DNA of 64,000 nt, taken from contig CALSFV010000088.1 in NCBI GenBank assembly GCA_943737045.1, forward strand, positions 1-64,000, written 5' to 3'. The notes below the pieces were generated by a model. It had not been told where the DNA came from, ran no database searches, and worked only from the letters and a program-made list of their open reading frames with translations. Source of the stretch: Parapristionchus giblindavisi (Eukaryota; Nematoda; Chromadorea; Rhabditida; Diplogasteridae). The translations under genes were made by a program, and so were the position numbers. Positions 35,370 to 54,800 of this stretch are shown here, piece by piece (within the stretch, counting starts at the first letter, position 1; each line of letters begins with the position of its first letter).

Positions 35370-38320
35370 TACCTCGACTGTAACAGTCCTGCAATGATTA
35401 CAAAAATATGTGGTAGTTCTTTGATCATAGCTGTGAGAGAGTATGCAAATACAAGAGACGTTGTTTATAGAGAACGCGAGATAGTATGGGATAGTGAGAG
35501 AGTATGGAGAAAGAAAGGAAATAATCATCCATCGATATAGTTTGTCACTCATTAGTTCCTTCATTTAATAACACTTGAACAAAACTTTATTCTATCGTTT
35601 TTATCGTTATTTCTTCATCTGTGTCTGTTTGCATATATTATCACTTCAATCCTTACTCTATTATATTCCAATTTGTATATGCTACGTGTTATTATGTTAT
35701 TAGTGTTATCTGCTAAAAACAAAGAGAGTGCGAGTGATAGAGATGGAGACGGAGTGGTAGATCAGTCACATCGTCTCTCATACATCGATCGATGAATCGT
35801 CTTATGTCTCTTCCTCTGTCTGACCGTGTCTTCTCTGTCTGGTTTTCCCTCCATTTTCAGTTATCATCACGTTTCACCATGCGTTTTGATGTTACTTTCG
35901 TAGTTAATTCGCCCTATCCTTCTTCATCTTTAAGTACCTATCTCTGTATTTACCTGCGTTCATATCTTCCTCCATCACTCTACCTTTATCTATTGTAATT
36001 ATGCATATATCAAGACTCGTTACCAATAAGTGGATTTGTCTTTTTCATTTACATATCTTATCGTTGTTGTTGTCTTGACCTTCTATTGTATTCCCATTTG
36101 CATATCATCCAAAATCATATCCATACTACGTGTCCTCACTTTGTTTCCTTCATTTGCAGTTTTCGGTCATCCTTTCAATCTCTCCTTTTCAAAGCTCATC
36201 TATATATGGATCTTCTGTCGTTCATTTCTAATCAGCCTTTCTTCTTTTCCATCTCTTCCTCTCTATCTCTCTTACATCCATTATCATACCGATCGATCAC
36301 TAAGGAAGAGAGTAGACCATCAATCGATAATGTTTATGAGAGAGATGGAAGGAAGGGAAGTGAGTCTTACATCATTTTGTGCGTCTATATCTTGATGTAT
36401 TGCATCTCTCTGTTTATGTTGTATCTCTTCTAACCATCTCTCAACTTTATTCATATTCTTCTGCTCCGCATTCAATAATAATTCGGAGGTCATATCCATG
36501 CAGCGTTACACACAATTTGTCGGTAAACGTGACGTTATGTCAACTTTTACGCCTTACGCCATGGATACGGTCTCAGACGATGTGCGCAATGTGTCCTTCC
36601 TATCCTTAATTGTATTTACTACACTCTGGCCACGACTGTTCTTTGTCCCACGAGAGAGTGTGGCCAGTGTGGAGAGTGGTCTCAATTTGTTGATACATAA
36701 TCATTTAAATCATTTCAAATCCATTTCAGAGGTCGACACGACACCTATCACCACAGCCGTAGATGACGTGAGGACGTTATTCTTGTGTTGATTCGTACAA
36801 GGTATGGTGCTTGACTTTGTTCTCTTCTCTGAAACATGACCTTTGACTGGAATATCAAACCTTTCAATTTCTCATTCTACAGGACGAATCGTCGTTTCGC
36901 ATCGTCGTGACCGAGGAGCAAGTTCGTCTAGAATCCTGTCGCCACTGCCTAGATGACATCAGATGATGGACTCGGGGACCTGAAACTTCTTTGAAGGTAC
37001 GAGCTTCCTTGGATTCTCTTTCCTGATATGTTATGTTCAAGTCGCGAAAAGACGAAAATTTTGTGGAGATTTTGCCAATCTTTCTCATGACTTTTGAACA
37101 GAACCTCTGTTAGAATATACTTCATCTTCGTTACGTTATTGCCTTTGCCTTTGCCTTTGCCAACGTCCTCTTCACTGCTCACTGATCTGTCTCGTTGACA
37201 GAAACCAAAGTTATATACAAAGTGATCGTTCACAAAGCTCAAATCGTTGAATCTCGTAATTTGCTGTTTTGCAGGGCGAATGCCGTCTTCGGAAGCTCGC
37301 CGTCCGCGTCGTTGATGATCTCCTCGATGTGTTCTTCAGAAGTGGACCTTCAAGCTCCGACGTCCGCGTTCTGTCGGCGTATTCCAGCATTGGCTGGATC
37401 CTGTTTTCCGAAAAAAATAAAGAATTTGGGGTTGTTAATGTTTGAAATCGGTGTCAAAGCCCGCGAACTTAAATGGGCGGGGTCAGCATCGTTATATAAG
37501 TAAGGTTCGTAGAAAATGGGCGGAGTCATTCATCGCTTTATAAGTACGGGAGCGGATGAGTATATGTAGTTCGTTTCATATGTCTTCTAATAGGGACCCG
37601 TGGTCTAGTGGATAGTAGGTCGAACTGTCAATCCGATCGGTTGGTCGACAGGCGAGTTCGATCCCCCGAGAAGGATTAGCAAAAGAAGACATCGCCCAAC
37701 AGAACCCATTTCTTTTTGTCATTTTTTTCTGGATGCATGTTCACAAAGTTGTTATTGCTGACTCTATTGCTGAAGTTTGATCTTTATCCACAATTTTTAG
37801 AACAACGGGCGAAGATAACGGTTTTCGAGAGTTTTCTTAGCTGTTTGAATTTCGCTTGTTATTTTCTGTTAAAAGAAGATAAATCTAACACTTAAAGCTT
37901 GAAATGTGACTATGGTATTGATTACAATTGATTACAAGATGAATATAGTAGTGATTACAAGATAGGAAGTCGTTTCGTTTCAGTGTTATATCAGTGATAG
38001 AGTGGCCAGATGGTCGACCAGATCGATGGGCAGAGACGCAGAGAGTCATCGCGCGCGCACTGAACTTGATTTACCACCACTATTAAGACGGTTGGCGGGC
38101 GGGGGTAACTTCACTGAAAAAACTTTTAAAAATAATAATTTTAATAAAATAAATACTTTAAATGACTCTAATAATTGTATTGGCACAGATTTCGTATAGA
38201 AAAGTCGAAATATCTGCAAAAGAAAAAAAAAACTGATAATTATGATAACCTGGTAAGTGACTTGAATAAATCATTTAACGAGGGCAACGCCAGCAACAGT
38301 AGAAAAATCAGATTAATATT
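35370..38320 (+). repeat. Left arm of large inverted repeat
   Basis: Reverse complement of 38,934-42,698. The arm lies inside duplication A copy 2. It contains one tRNA-like unit where the right arm has two, explaining the ~0.8 kb length difference. Confidence 0.9.
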
Positions 38321-38933
38321 TTTAAATAATATTAAATTTATGCGTTAGAATGAGAATTAGATATAGTGAACAATTAATGTAGTGATGAATAAAATAAAAT
38401 ACGATGCTATCTGGAATAATATGAACTTATACTTATCTTCCGCCTTACTTTAAAAAATTACAACAAGAGAGAGAACTACGACAATAAAGTGAGTAAAACA
38501 TGTATACCTTAAAAATAATATTTATATAAATTTTTATTTTATATCTTATTTTTATATATTTTTATATCTTTATAAAGAATACAAGTGGAGGCAGAATATA
38601 ATACTACCGTATCTTTGATGACATCTTTTCATGATTCAATTAAGAGACCGGCTCGGTAAGACTCGAGCATTTTGACCCCCTGCCGGGCATTCGCCAAGAC
38701 TTTCGATCTGGCCCTCAATACTTTCATCATAGACACATACCGGGGGGAGACCGATGAAAGTTATAGTGAAAATGCCCTTGGGCTCAAACCCTCAACTCAA
38801 CTGAATATGTTTTTTCGTGTCTGATTTTCAAATTTTCCTTCTTCTATCTTCGTTGAAGAGATACTGCAAGAAATGCCATAGTGTATATTGTAGCCGTGAC
38901 GATTATGCACATGGTGGTCACATTCCCTTGGCC
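38321..38933. other. Spacer of the large inverted repeat
   Basis: 38,321-38,794 continues the direct duplication (matches about 16,135-16,604). 38,795-38,933 is not seen elsewhere in the window and encodes a short Cys/His-rich open stretch (CKKCHSVYCSRDDYAHGGH) without recognisable context. Confidence 0.6.
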
Positions 38934-41900
38934 AATATTAATCTGATTTTTCTACTGTTGCTGGCGTTGCCCTCGTTAAATGATTTATTCAAGTCATTTA
39001 CCAGGTTATCATAATTATCAGTTTTTTTTTCTTTTGCAGATATTTCGACTTTTCTATACGAAATCTGTGCCAATACAATTATTAGAGTCATTTAAAGTAT
39101 TTATTTTATTAAAATTATTATTTTTAAAAGTTTTTTCAGTGAAGTTACCCCCGCCCGCCAACCGACTTAATAGTGGTGGTAAATCAAGTTCAGTGCGCGC
39201 GCGATGACTCTCTGCGTCTCTGCCCATCGATCTGGTCGACCATCTGGCCACTCTATCACTGATCTAACACTGAAACGAAACGACTTCCTATCTTGTAATC
39301 ACTACTATATTCATCTTGTAATCAATTGTAATCAATACCATAGTCACATTTCAAGCTTTAAGTGTTAGATTTATCTTCTTTTAACAGAAAATAACAAGCG
39401 AAATTCAAACAGCTAAGAAAACTCTCGAAAACCGTTATCTTCGCCCGTTGTTCTAAAAATTGTGGATAAAGATCAAACTTCAGCAATAGAGTCAGCAATA
39501 ACAACTTTGTGAACATGCATCCAGAAAAAAATGACAAAAAGAAATGGGTTCTGTTGGGCGATGTCTTCTTTTGCTAATCCTTCTCGGGGGATCGAACTCG
39601 CCTGTCGACCAACCGATCGGATTGACAGTTCGACCTACTATCCACTAGACCACGGGTCCCTATTAGAAGACATATGAAACGAACTACATATACTCATCCG
39701 CTCCCGTACTTATAAAGCGATGAATGACTCCGCCCATTTTCTACGAACCTTACTTATATAACGATGCTGACCCCGCCCATTTAAGTTCGCGGGCTTTGAC
39801 ACCGATTTCAAACATTAACAACCCCAAATTCTTTATTTTTTTCGGAAAACAGGATCCAGCCAATGCTGGAATACGCCGACAGAACGCGGACGTCGGAGCT
39901 TGAAGGTCCACTTCTGAAGAACACATCGAAGAGATCATCAACGACGCGGACGGCGAGCTTCCGAAGACGGCATTCGCCCTGCAAAACAGCAAATTACGAG
40001 ATTCAACGATTTGAGCTTTGTGAACGATCACTTTGTATATAACTTTGGTTTCTGTCAACGAGACAGATCAGTGAGCAGTGAAGAGGACGTTGGCAAAGGC
40101 AAAGGCAAAGGCAATAACGTAACGAAGATGAAGTATATTCTAACAGAGGTTCTGTTCAAAAGTCATGAGAAAGATTGGCAAAATCTCCACAAAATTTTCG
40201 TCTTTTCGCGACTCGAACATAACATATCAGGAAAGAGAATCCAAGGAAGCTCGTACCTTCAACTTCAACAATAGAGTAACAACTTTGTGAACATGCATCC
40301 AGAAAAAAATGACAAAAATAGATGGGTTCTGTTGGGCGATGTCTTCTTTTGCTAATCCTTCTCGGGGGATCGAACTTGCCTGTCGACCAACCGATCGGAT
40401 TGACAGTTCGACCTACTATCCACTAGACCACCAAACAACCGATCGGATTGACAGTTCGACCTACTATCCACTAGACCACGGGTCCCTATTAGAAGACAAA
40501 TGAAACGACTACATATACTCATCCGCTCCCCTACTTATAAAGCGATGCATGACTCCGCCCATTTTCTACGAACCTTACTTATATAACGATGCAGACCCCG
40601 CCCATTTAACTTCGCGGGCTTAGACACCGATTTCAAACATTAAGAACCCCAAATTCTTTATTTTTTCGGAAAACAGGATCCAGCCAATGCTGGAATACGC
40701 CGACAGAACGCGGACGTCGGAGCTTGAAGGCGTCCCACTTCTGAAGAACACATCGAGGAGATCATCAACGACGAGGACGGCGAGCTTCCGAAGACGGCAT
40801 TCGCCCTGCAAAACAGCAAATTACGAGATTCAACGATTTGAGCTTTGTGAACGATCACTTTGTATAAAACTTTGGTTTCTGTCAACGAGACAGATCAGTG
40901 AGCAGTGAAGAGGACGTTGGCAAAGGCAAAGGCAAAGGCAATAACGTAACGAAGATGAAGTATATTCTAACAGAGGTTCTGTTCAAAAGTCATGAGAAAG
41001 ATTGGCAAAATCTCCACAAAATTTTCGTCTTTTCGCGACTTGAACATAACATATCAGGAAAGAGAATCCAAGGAAGCTCGTACCTTCAAAGAAGTTTCAG
41101 GTCCCCGAGTCCATCATCTGATGTCATCTAGGCAGTGGCGACAGGATTCTAGACGAACTTGCTCCTCGGTCACGACGATGCGAAACGACGATTCGTCCTG
41201 TAGAATGAGAAATTGAAAGATTTGATCTTCCCGTCAAAGATCATGTTTCAGAGAAGAGAACCAAGTCAAGCACCATACCTTGTACGGATCAACACAAGAA
41301 TAACGTCCTCACGTCATCTACGGCTGTGGTGATAGGTGTCGTGTCGACCTCTGAAATGGATTTGAAATGATTTAAATGATTATGTATCAACAAATTGAGA
41401 CCACTCTCCACACTGGCCACACTCTCTCGTGGGACAAAGAACAGTCGTGGCCAGAGTGTAGTAAATACAATTAAGGATAGGAAGGACACATTGCGCACAT
41501 CGTCTGAGACCGTATCCATGGCGTAAGGCGTAAAAGTTGACATAACGTCACGTTTACCGACAAATTGTGTGTAACGCTGCATGGATATGACCTCCGAATT
41601 ATTATTGAATGCGGAGCAGAAGAATATGAATAAAGTTGAGAGATGGTTAGAAGAGATACAACATAAACAGAGAGATGCAATACATCAAGATATAGACGCA
41701 CAAAATGATGTAAGACTCACTTCCCTTCCTTCCATCTCTCTCATAAACATTATCGATTGATGGTCTACTCTCTTCCTTAGTGATCGATCGGTATGATAAT
41801 GGATGTAAGAGAGATAGAGAGGAAGAGATGGAAAAGAAGAAAGGCTGATTAGAAATGAACGACAGAAGATCCATATATAGATGAGCTTTGAAAAGGAGAG

Positions 41901-42698
41901 ATTGAAAGGATGACCGAAAACTGCAAATGAAGGAAACAAAGTGAGGACACGTAGTATGGATATGATTTTGGATGATATGCAAATGGGAATACAATAGAAG
42001 GTCAAGACAACAACAACGATAAGATATGTAAATGAAAAAGACAAATCCACTTATTGGTAACGAGTCTTGATATATGCATAATTACAATAGATAAAGGTAG
42101 AGTGATGGAGGAAGATATGAACGCAGGTAAATACAGAGATAGGTACTTAAAGATGAAGAAGGATAGGGCGAATTAACTACGAAAGTAACATCAAAACGCA
42201 TGGTGAAACGTGATGATAACTGAAAATGGAGGGAAAACCAGACAGAGAAGACACGGTCAGACAGAGGAAGAGACATAAGACGATTCATCGATCGATGTAT
42301 GAGAGACGATGTGACTGATCTACCATCTCTATCACTCGCACTCTCTTTGTTTTTAGCAGATAACACTAATAACATAATAACACGTAGCATATACAAATTG
42401 GAATATAATAGAGTAAGGATTGAAGTGATAATATATGCAAACAGACACAGATGAAGAAATAACGATAAAAACGATAGAATAAAGTTTTGTTCAAGTGTTA
42501 TTAAATGAAGGAACTAATGAGTGACAAACTATATCGATGGATGATTATTTCCTTTCTTTCTCCATACTCTCTCACTATCCCATACTATCTCGCGTTCTCT
42601 ATAAACAACGTCTCTTGTATTTGCATACTCTCTCACAGCTATGATCAAAGAACTACCACATATTTTTGTAATCATTGCAGGACTGTTACAGTCGAGGT
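38934..42698 (-). repeat. Right arm of large inverted repeat
   Basis: Inverted copy of the left arm, ending at CAGTCGAGGTAC where duplication B copy 2 begins within about 15 bp. Its first unit (39,485-40,262) carries the variants of the left arm (KVIYKV; SEVDLQAP). Its second unit (40,263-41,090) carries those of 13,782-14,608, including the 42-bp internal duplication. The arm is therefore a mosaic of the two direct copies. Confidence 0.9.
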
Positions 42699-42926
42699 AC
42701 ACTGCGATATTTATGAAGCGAAATATTGCATTTATCGAATATTAGAAAAGAATTTTTGAACCACTGAATTCAGTAGTTTATAATTCTTGATTGAAAAGTC
42801 CTGCTGTTTTGAAACATTGTGTAGGTGGAGACATCCACTAGGGTTGCAAGTCAAAATTTCACCCGCTAATTTGAAATTCACCGCTCTGGCCACATTCTCT
42901 CCCTTTCTTTGTCTACGAGAGTGTAT

Positions 42927-43046
42927 CACAGCGTTCTCATGACTTTCAAAGCAAGAACGACCGCTCAACATACAAACTCTCTCGAATACAATGGTCTCTC
43001 CTTTGTCTTGCTTTCGAAGAAAAATGGCTTGGACCAGAATACTGTG
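42927..43046. mobile_element. 120-bp CACAG...CTGTG element, 4-bp TSD (copy 2 of 2)
   Basis: Inserted in GTAT, duplicated at 42,923-42,926 and 43,047-43,050. The empty site is visible in copy 1 near 27,125 (GAGTGTATTGTCACAG). Almost identical to 34,716-34,835. Confidence 0.85.
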
Positions 43047-43672
43047 GTATTGTCACAGCGGAGAGTAAAATTAACTCGGGGCATGCTTTTAAATCCGAAA
43101 GATCAGGAATTCATTTGTGAATTTCAACACAAAACATTTATCTGTTGTCAATTGAGATGAAATCATTTATTCAATATCAAAAATATAAGTGAAAGATCAA
43201 ATGATTATTGATGACATATGCCGATATATTATTGATTATGTTATCCTTGGTAATGTGTTGAATCGTCTTTTCTGTCTATTCACTTCTTCTAGAAAAAGTT
43301 CGCACTCTCGTAGACTGTAATAGATCAATCGATAACTCTCATGTTCAAATCCATTCATGATCATGCATGGAATTGAGGTTTTTTAGGGAATCACTCAAAA
43401 ATAGTTTTCAATACTGAATTTTTATGTTAAGTTATATTAGTTAAGTTAGTTATAGTGTATAAGGAAAATCTAAGTTTACAAGATTCCCTAATTTTTTCAC
43501 TAACTCGCTTTGAAACATCGGACAATGAAAATTCGTATTGTTCCAAATTGTTTTTGCAGTGATCAATTTTTTCTCACAAAATGAATTCAAATGAATTCCA
43601 ATGATTCGACCTTTAAATAAAGAATGATAAATTAACGAAAGTTTAGTCGTAATTGAACGGTTTAACGACTTA

Positions 43673-44164
43673 CAAGGGAAGTCAGCGGAGTCAGTCCGGG
43701 CGTTCGGGATGAGGCATACACCATTCGATAGGTCTCCAAAAATAAGAACTTTTTCTATTAACCATTTTTCCTGAGGACTCCTGGGCGCCGAGATATTTGC
43801 ATATTCCCCTCTCGCTTTCTGTTGAACGAACAACCAGTCTCTTGACTCTTCGAAGAGAGTAAGTGGTGGCCGAGTGAGTAAGAGCCTCATGTTTCCATCA
43901 CTTTTTTCCAATCGTTAGTGGAAAACGAGCAAAATATTTTGAGACAAGGCCATTGGAACCACTCGGTCACCACTTCTTCTCTTCGAAGCGAGACTGGTTG
44001 TTCTTTCAATACGGGAGAAAGCGAGAGGGGAATATGGAAATATCTCGGCGCCCAGGAGTCCTCAGGAAAAATGGTTGATAGAAAAAGTTCTTCTTTTTTG
44101 GAGACCTATCGAATGGTGTATGTCTCATCCCGAACGCCCGGACTGACTCCGCTGACTTCCCTTG
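43673..44164. mobile_element. Foldback element (492 bp) at a TTA site, copy-2-specific
   Basis: Ends CAAGGGAAGTCAGCGGAGTC / GACTCCGCTGACTTCCCTTG are perfectly inverted. Long arms pair over most of the length (TCCGGGCGTTCGGGATGAG / CTCATCCCGAACGCCCGGA). Flanked by TTA. It occupies exactly the site that holds an unrelated foldback element in copy 1. Frames through it are hairpin artefacts. Confidence 0.85.
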
Positions 44165-45030
44165 TTAATGGAAATTCCCCTTAAGACCTCTGATTAGTAC
44201 TGTATCTACAGTATACCTCAATCGATCGAACATTCGTCTTCGTTCTCGGACTGAATATGGCTGCCGTTTCCATAACAAGTACCTCACTTTACTCTGGAAT
44301 ATCGATCGATAAGACGGTTGATAAATCAATAATTGATTACTTTGATCACTTCATCATTAACTCCTTTTTCTGACGCAAATCCAATAATTTGTAATGCTCC
44401 ATTCATTTCTTCATTCATTCTTCGATTCGATCCAGAATGAACCTCAACTACCGTAATCTTCTAACTCTTGAATGGAATTCTACCGTACCCTTCCATCTAC
44501 AACTTTCCGCAGACCCTCCAACAACAAGAGCTCAGTATACCTTGATACCAATGCTTCCACATCATCTCCTCTGTAATCAATATTGTTGTCTACCGTATCC
44601 CGTGCACATCACACAAGCACACTATCACAAAATGACTTCTATTCTCAGGGTATTATAACAAAATATGCGAAATATAGCAAAGCTCTTTGTGGTGCGTAAA
44701 GGGATAAAGGGAAAAGCGGTGAAATATGAACCTATAACAAATTGAAACAACAATAAAGGACCAAACATAAAGATAATAAATGATATAAAACGAAAGAAAT
44801 ATTATCGAGTAAAGATGGAGTTGACCCGAGATTTAATCGTATACAATGTACTCACACAACAAACGATAACAAACAATAACAAATAACATCAATGATTAAA
44901 GGGAAAAGATAACTATGATCAAGACTTCATCTTAGTCCTAATCGATATAGAGAGGTAGATCAGTGAGTAGTCTTTGTCATAGTAAATGGGTGTAAGGGAA
45001 AACATTCTAATCGATAATATCGATCAAATT

Positions 45031-50662
<5,632 letters not shown>

Positions 50663-51009
50663 GGATAGGAATTAGTACTAGTGAGAGGAGTGGTCACTTT
50701 GAAGAGAAGAAGAAGAGGAGGTGGATGAATAGGAGAGAAGAAGAGGAAGGATACTACAGAAGAGAGAGAAGATCACTAAGGGAGACAAACTCTTTTTGTC
50801 CATTCAAGTAGAAGAAGAGAAGACCATAAAAGGAGAAGAAGAGATTGTGAAAGAGCTGTCAAAGAATAGATAGACACAACACATATTAATTCTCCACAAA
50901 ATCCACTTCAGGATAAATGGTAAAGGTGGATGGATCTAGAAGCGGAGCTAGGTGTATTCAATCATTACAAATGCCAGGTGCACTGCAAGAAATCAGCTGG
51001 ATAGACACA

Positions 51010-51180
51010 CAGCATTTCATGGTGTGACGGAGAAAAGGGTAGTGCGAAGGAGAGATAACGCAAAAGTGAGAGAGCACAGACGATTGACGTACACCGTGAT
51101 GTACCATAGCGTAAGTTTTGTCAAGTTTTCAATTACCGCTCTCTTTTCGATAGTGAAACGCTGTGAGACATGCGAGGTAA
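51010..51180. repeat. Dispersed repeat, copy 2 (related to 6,625-6,805)
   Basis: Shares CATGGTGTGAC, GTGAGAGAG, CAGACGATT, TACACC, CCATAGCG and AAACGCTGT in the same order as 6,625-6,805. Confidence 0.55.
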
Positions 51181-51263
51181 ACATAATATCATATTATATG
51201 TTTTAAGAGTGCTACGTGCTTTTGCTAGATTATATACGCCGATTCCGCGTCAGAGGAAATGAA

Positions 51264-51345
51264 CTAAGGTTGTCCATGTATGATATTCATTCAGAAATTT
51301 ATCATCTTGACAATCGAATAAATATCCATCCATGGACAACCTTAG
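51264..51345. mobile_element. 82-bp foldback MITE
   Basis: Perfect 15-bp inverted ends CTAAGGTTGTCCATG / CATGGACAACCTTAG. No coding capacity. Confidence 0.8.
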
Positions 51346-51813
51346 TCACAATATATTTCTTTGGATATGTGGAATAAATGAAAAGATTCGCTCACCTCTT
51401 GTAGACCTTCATCGATGAGTGCAACTAACTAATGAATGAACTAAGGACGGACGAGACACACTACGAACCATGCATGGGAGATATGAAGAAGTACAGAGTA
51501 AGAGGTAGAGGGAGAGGGTGAGAGTAAGAGGTAGAGGGAGAGGTAGAGGGAGAGAGTAAGAGGTAGAGGGAGAAAGAGGTAGAGGTAGAGAGATATAAAT
51601 GATAGGTAGTGATCAATGGTAGAGCAACCATATCGTAGAGAAGATTCGATCTCATTGGAATGATATAAATGACCTTTATCAAATTAAAAGAATGAATTGT
51701 ATTTACAACGGCAAAAATGCAATGACGAAAATGATGAGAATGACACTTTCAATAAATATTATATTATCACAATTATTATTATTATTACAAGTAATTAACA
51801 TAAATCATCTACA

Positions 51814-54800
51814 TTATGCAGTAACCGATGGTACAAGATGGAATATGGTAGGGAATAACGTAAGTATATATGAATATATCTCATGAGGTATATCAGATGG
51901 AAGAATAAAGTTGATATTGTAATGGGGAGAACGAGAGATCGAAGCACCTCCAAGTGACACTGATGACCATCCTGTTGAACAAATCTAAATTATGATATAA
52001 TCCATTACTGTAGACTCATCCAGTATTATATGGTTACGGTAGAAATAAAGAAACAAATGTACGATAGCAGGAATTACTGTACCTCCATGAAGTATCCTTT
52101 GACACATTTGAAGACGAGTTCGGCTCTTTTCGCACTCCATTGAAGAGTCGTTTTCTGAAATCAACAAATCGATAATCGATACCGTATAACATACTTCAGT
52201 GATTACAGAATAGCCCTTCCTTAAACTCATCACATCCATTTTTGTAATCTCTTCTCTCCCCTCTAATCGATAAACAACAATGTATACCGTATCCATGATC
52301 TACCATACTCTCATACCTCATTGATTGTATCTGTAAGTAGAATGGGAAGTGATAGAGCATTCACTCCGAATCGAGATGCCATACGAATGATATTACGAAG
52401 ACCATTCAGATAGGGATGACTATATCAGAATTATCGATTAGCTAAAGATCAAAGATCAATCATCTCACCGACTATTCATATCGCCTTGTTCTTCTGCTTC
52501 ATCCACGACAAGATGATATATGATCTGAAATTAGAATCTTTTGATTATGTCCATTGCTCACATATGCCATTTACCGCATAAGAAAACTTAACGAAACCGA
52601 AATCTAACAGGTGAAATCAGCTAGATCTCATTCAGATCAACACGTATTAAGAACAGAATGCAGCATAATAAATACATAAAGTATAATAAATATATACATA
52701 TATTAAACAAATGAACTAACATGAACATTTCCCATATTGGAATGTCTCGTCGTATACACATCTCCAATCGATAATGTACTGTCTCCACGACGTTCACTGA
52801 AATCATATTATCATCAACTTATAATGTTCATTTATTTATTTATTCTGCTGGGTGTTTCTTGTAAACGCATACATTATTATTATTATTAAATGAATATGTT
52901 CCTCAAAAAAACAGTATAATTTAGAAGACTATGATTAATAGATGTAAACACTTTTCCAATGGTTAAAATAATAATATTAATAATAATAATAATAATATGA
53001 TCATACATATCTCCATCCCTTATCTTCCTCGTCTCATTTGCTCTCAATGCAGTCTCAGCTACAGTATCCAATTGACTCTCCAATGAATCAAAGTGTAACT
53101 CCGTTGATCTCTCACACATACGAGCCAATTCTGAAAGGAATCGAATTATCATCAAGCAGACAAAATAGGTCATTAATGACTATAGGAAATAGATGTAAAT
53201 GTAAAAAAATAAATTTGAAAAATCAATGAATGAATCAATAACTGACTACTCCTTCTGAGTATATGCCATTTCGGATCTCGACCAACCAACAAAACAACCG
53301 CTGTCAACTCACGACGATAGAGACCCATCGATGCCTGATATCAATCAATCAATACTGCAATCTACCATATCCTACCGTACTCAACTACCATAATCTTCGT
53401 ACCTGTAATCGTACATGAGGTGCATTCCAATCATCCCTTTCCTCTCCCATCTCATCTCCAACTACAATACGAGCATTGTGCATAGTCTTCAGTTGAGCAC
53501 CTGAATATTGTAAATATCGATCGATTAAATATTATCGATCGATTAACTATTATCAATCAATACATCATTATGTACATATTCGTACAAGAAAACTTCACCA
53601 CCACAAAATATAAGAATTAGCTCTTGGCTATATCTTGAAAGAAGGATGCAACAGGTGCACCATCATATTCGAATTGGATAATTCAACTGACCAAGATATA
53701 TAGTAAAACTCTCCTCCAACTTAGCCATTGTATTCCTTCTCTCATCATTATTCACATTACCGTCCCTGGAATAGGGTTATTATCATTATTTATTATTGTT
53801 TTTAAAACACTCATTTTTTCCAAGGAGAGATCACCCTCTGTCAATTGCCGTAAGCATAACTAAATTCGTTGAAACACGAAATCGACAGGGTCCTTTTCTC
53901 ATGTGTCTTCAACAATACAATATATGATATATCATGCAGAGGTCGAATACGTTACAAATTTGCAAAATGCGGTGAGGCTTCGTACTTTGCAAGGTACTTT
54001 TCGACCTACGATCTGATGATACAATTCATATTCATCTATTCCTCCCTCTTTCTATATCAATCAAATTCTTCATCTATCTAACCAGTAGATACATATATCC
54101 TCAATGTTTGAATATGAATAACGGGTATTCAATTCCATAAAAAGAGTTGTAATCACAAACGTCTCTCTCCCCATCTATCTCACTTCTTTCACACATGCAA
54201 ATAGCCTTCTCTACCGTTTCACATATGATAGAGAAGAAGGAGATCGAGAGAGAGAGAGGGAGAGAATTGCAACACAAAAAATGTCAAGGAGCATATCGGT
54301 TTGCACAGTGTCACTCGGAATAAGTTGTTGTACACGTGAATTGAATCCTGAGGGCAGAGAGACGAGGGAGCGTTTGAGAGGGAGAAAGTGGGGTGAGAAA
54401 GAGAGAGAGGGAGAGAGAGAGAGAGAGAGAGACGGAGAGATGATAGAGAGAGAGAGAGATGGAGAGATGATAGAGAGAGAGAGAGAGAGAGAGAGAGTGA
54501 GAGAGAGAGATTGAGAGAGAGATGATAGAGAGGGGGAGATGGAAAGATGATAGAGAGTAAAAGGGGCGTCAAAACGATAGTATGGGATTGAGGAATCTGT
54601 AGACGAATAGTATATAAGTGTTGAGAAGAAGAAGAATAGACATCCACTCCCTTCTTCCCTCTCTCAGTCTATTCAACAATGATTGCTAACATGTAAGTTA
54701 CAATTACAGTCTAATATACCGTATCCCATCAAGTACTGTATACTACCAATTACCGTATCTAATCAATCAATAATCTCTATCTCAGTCTCCGTCTCTGTCT

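Larger units (their letters stand above)
32534..38794 (+). repeat. Segmental duplication A, copy 2
   Basis: Direct duplicate of 9,391-16,604. It holds a single tandem unit where copy 1 has two, lacks the 274-bp TIR element, and has the additional 120-bp CACAG element at 34,716. Near 38,025-38,105 it has ~80 bp (GGGCAGAGACGCAGAGAGTC through GGCGGGCGGGGG) not present in copy 1. Confidence 0.9.
50663..51813. other. Spacer between TTLL5-like and FERRY3-like genes
   Basis: Contains the second copy of the dispersed repeat (51,010-51,180), an 82-bp foldback (51,264-51,345) and purine tracts (51,490-51,590). It presumably includes the TTLL promoter; no core element is recognisable. Confidence 0.5.

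Noticed and set aside
38817..39014. Cys-rich frame CKKCHSVYC...H as a zinc-binding protein
   Set aside because: Only ~30 codons are unique, flanked by sequence of the inverted repeat. No splice sites or homology.
43450..44184. Long open frames of 153 and 88 aa on opposite strands
   Set aside because: They run through the two arms of a foldback element and are mirror images of each other.
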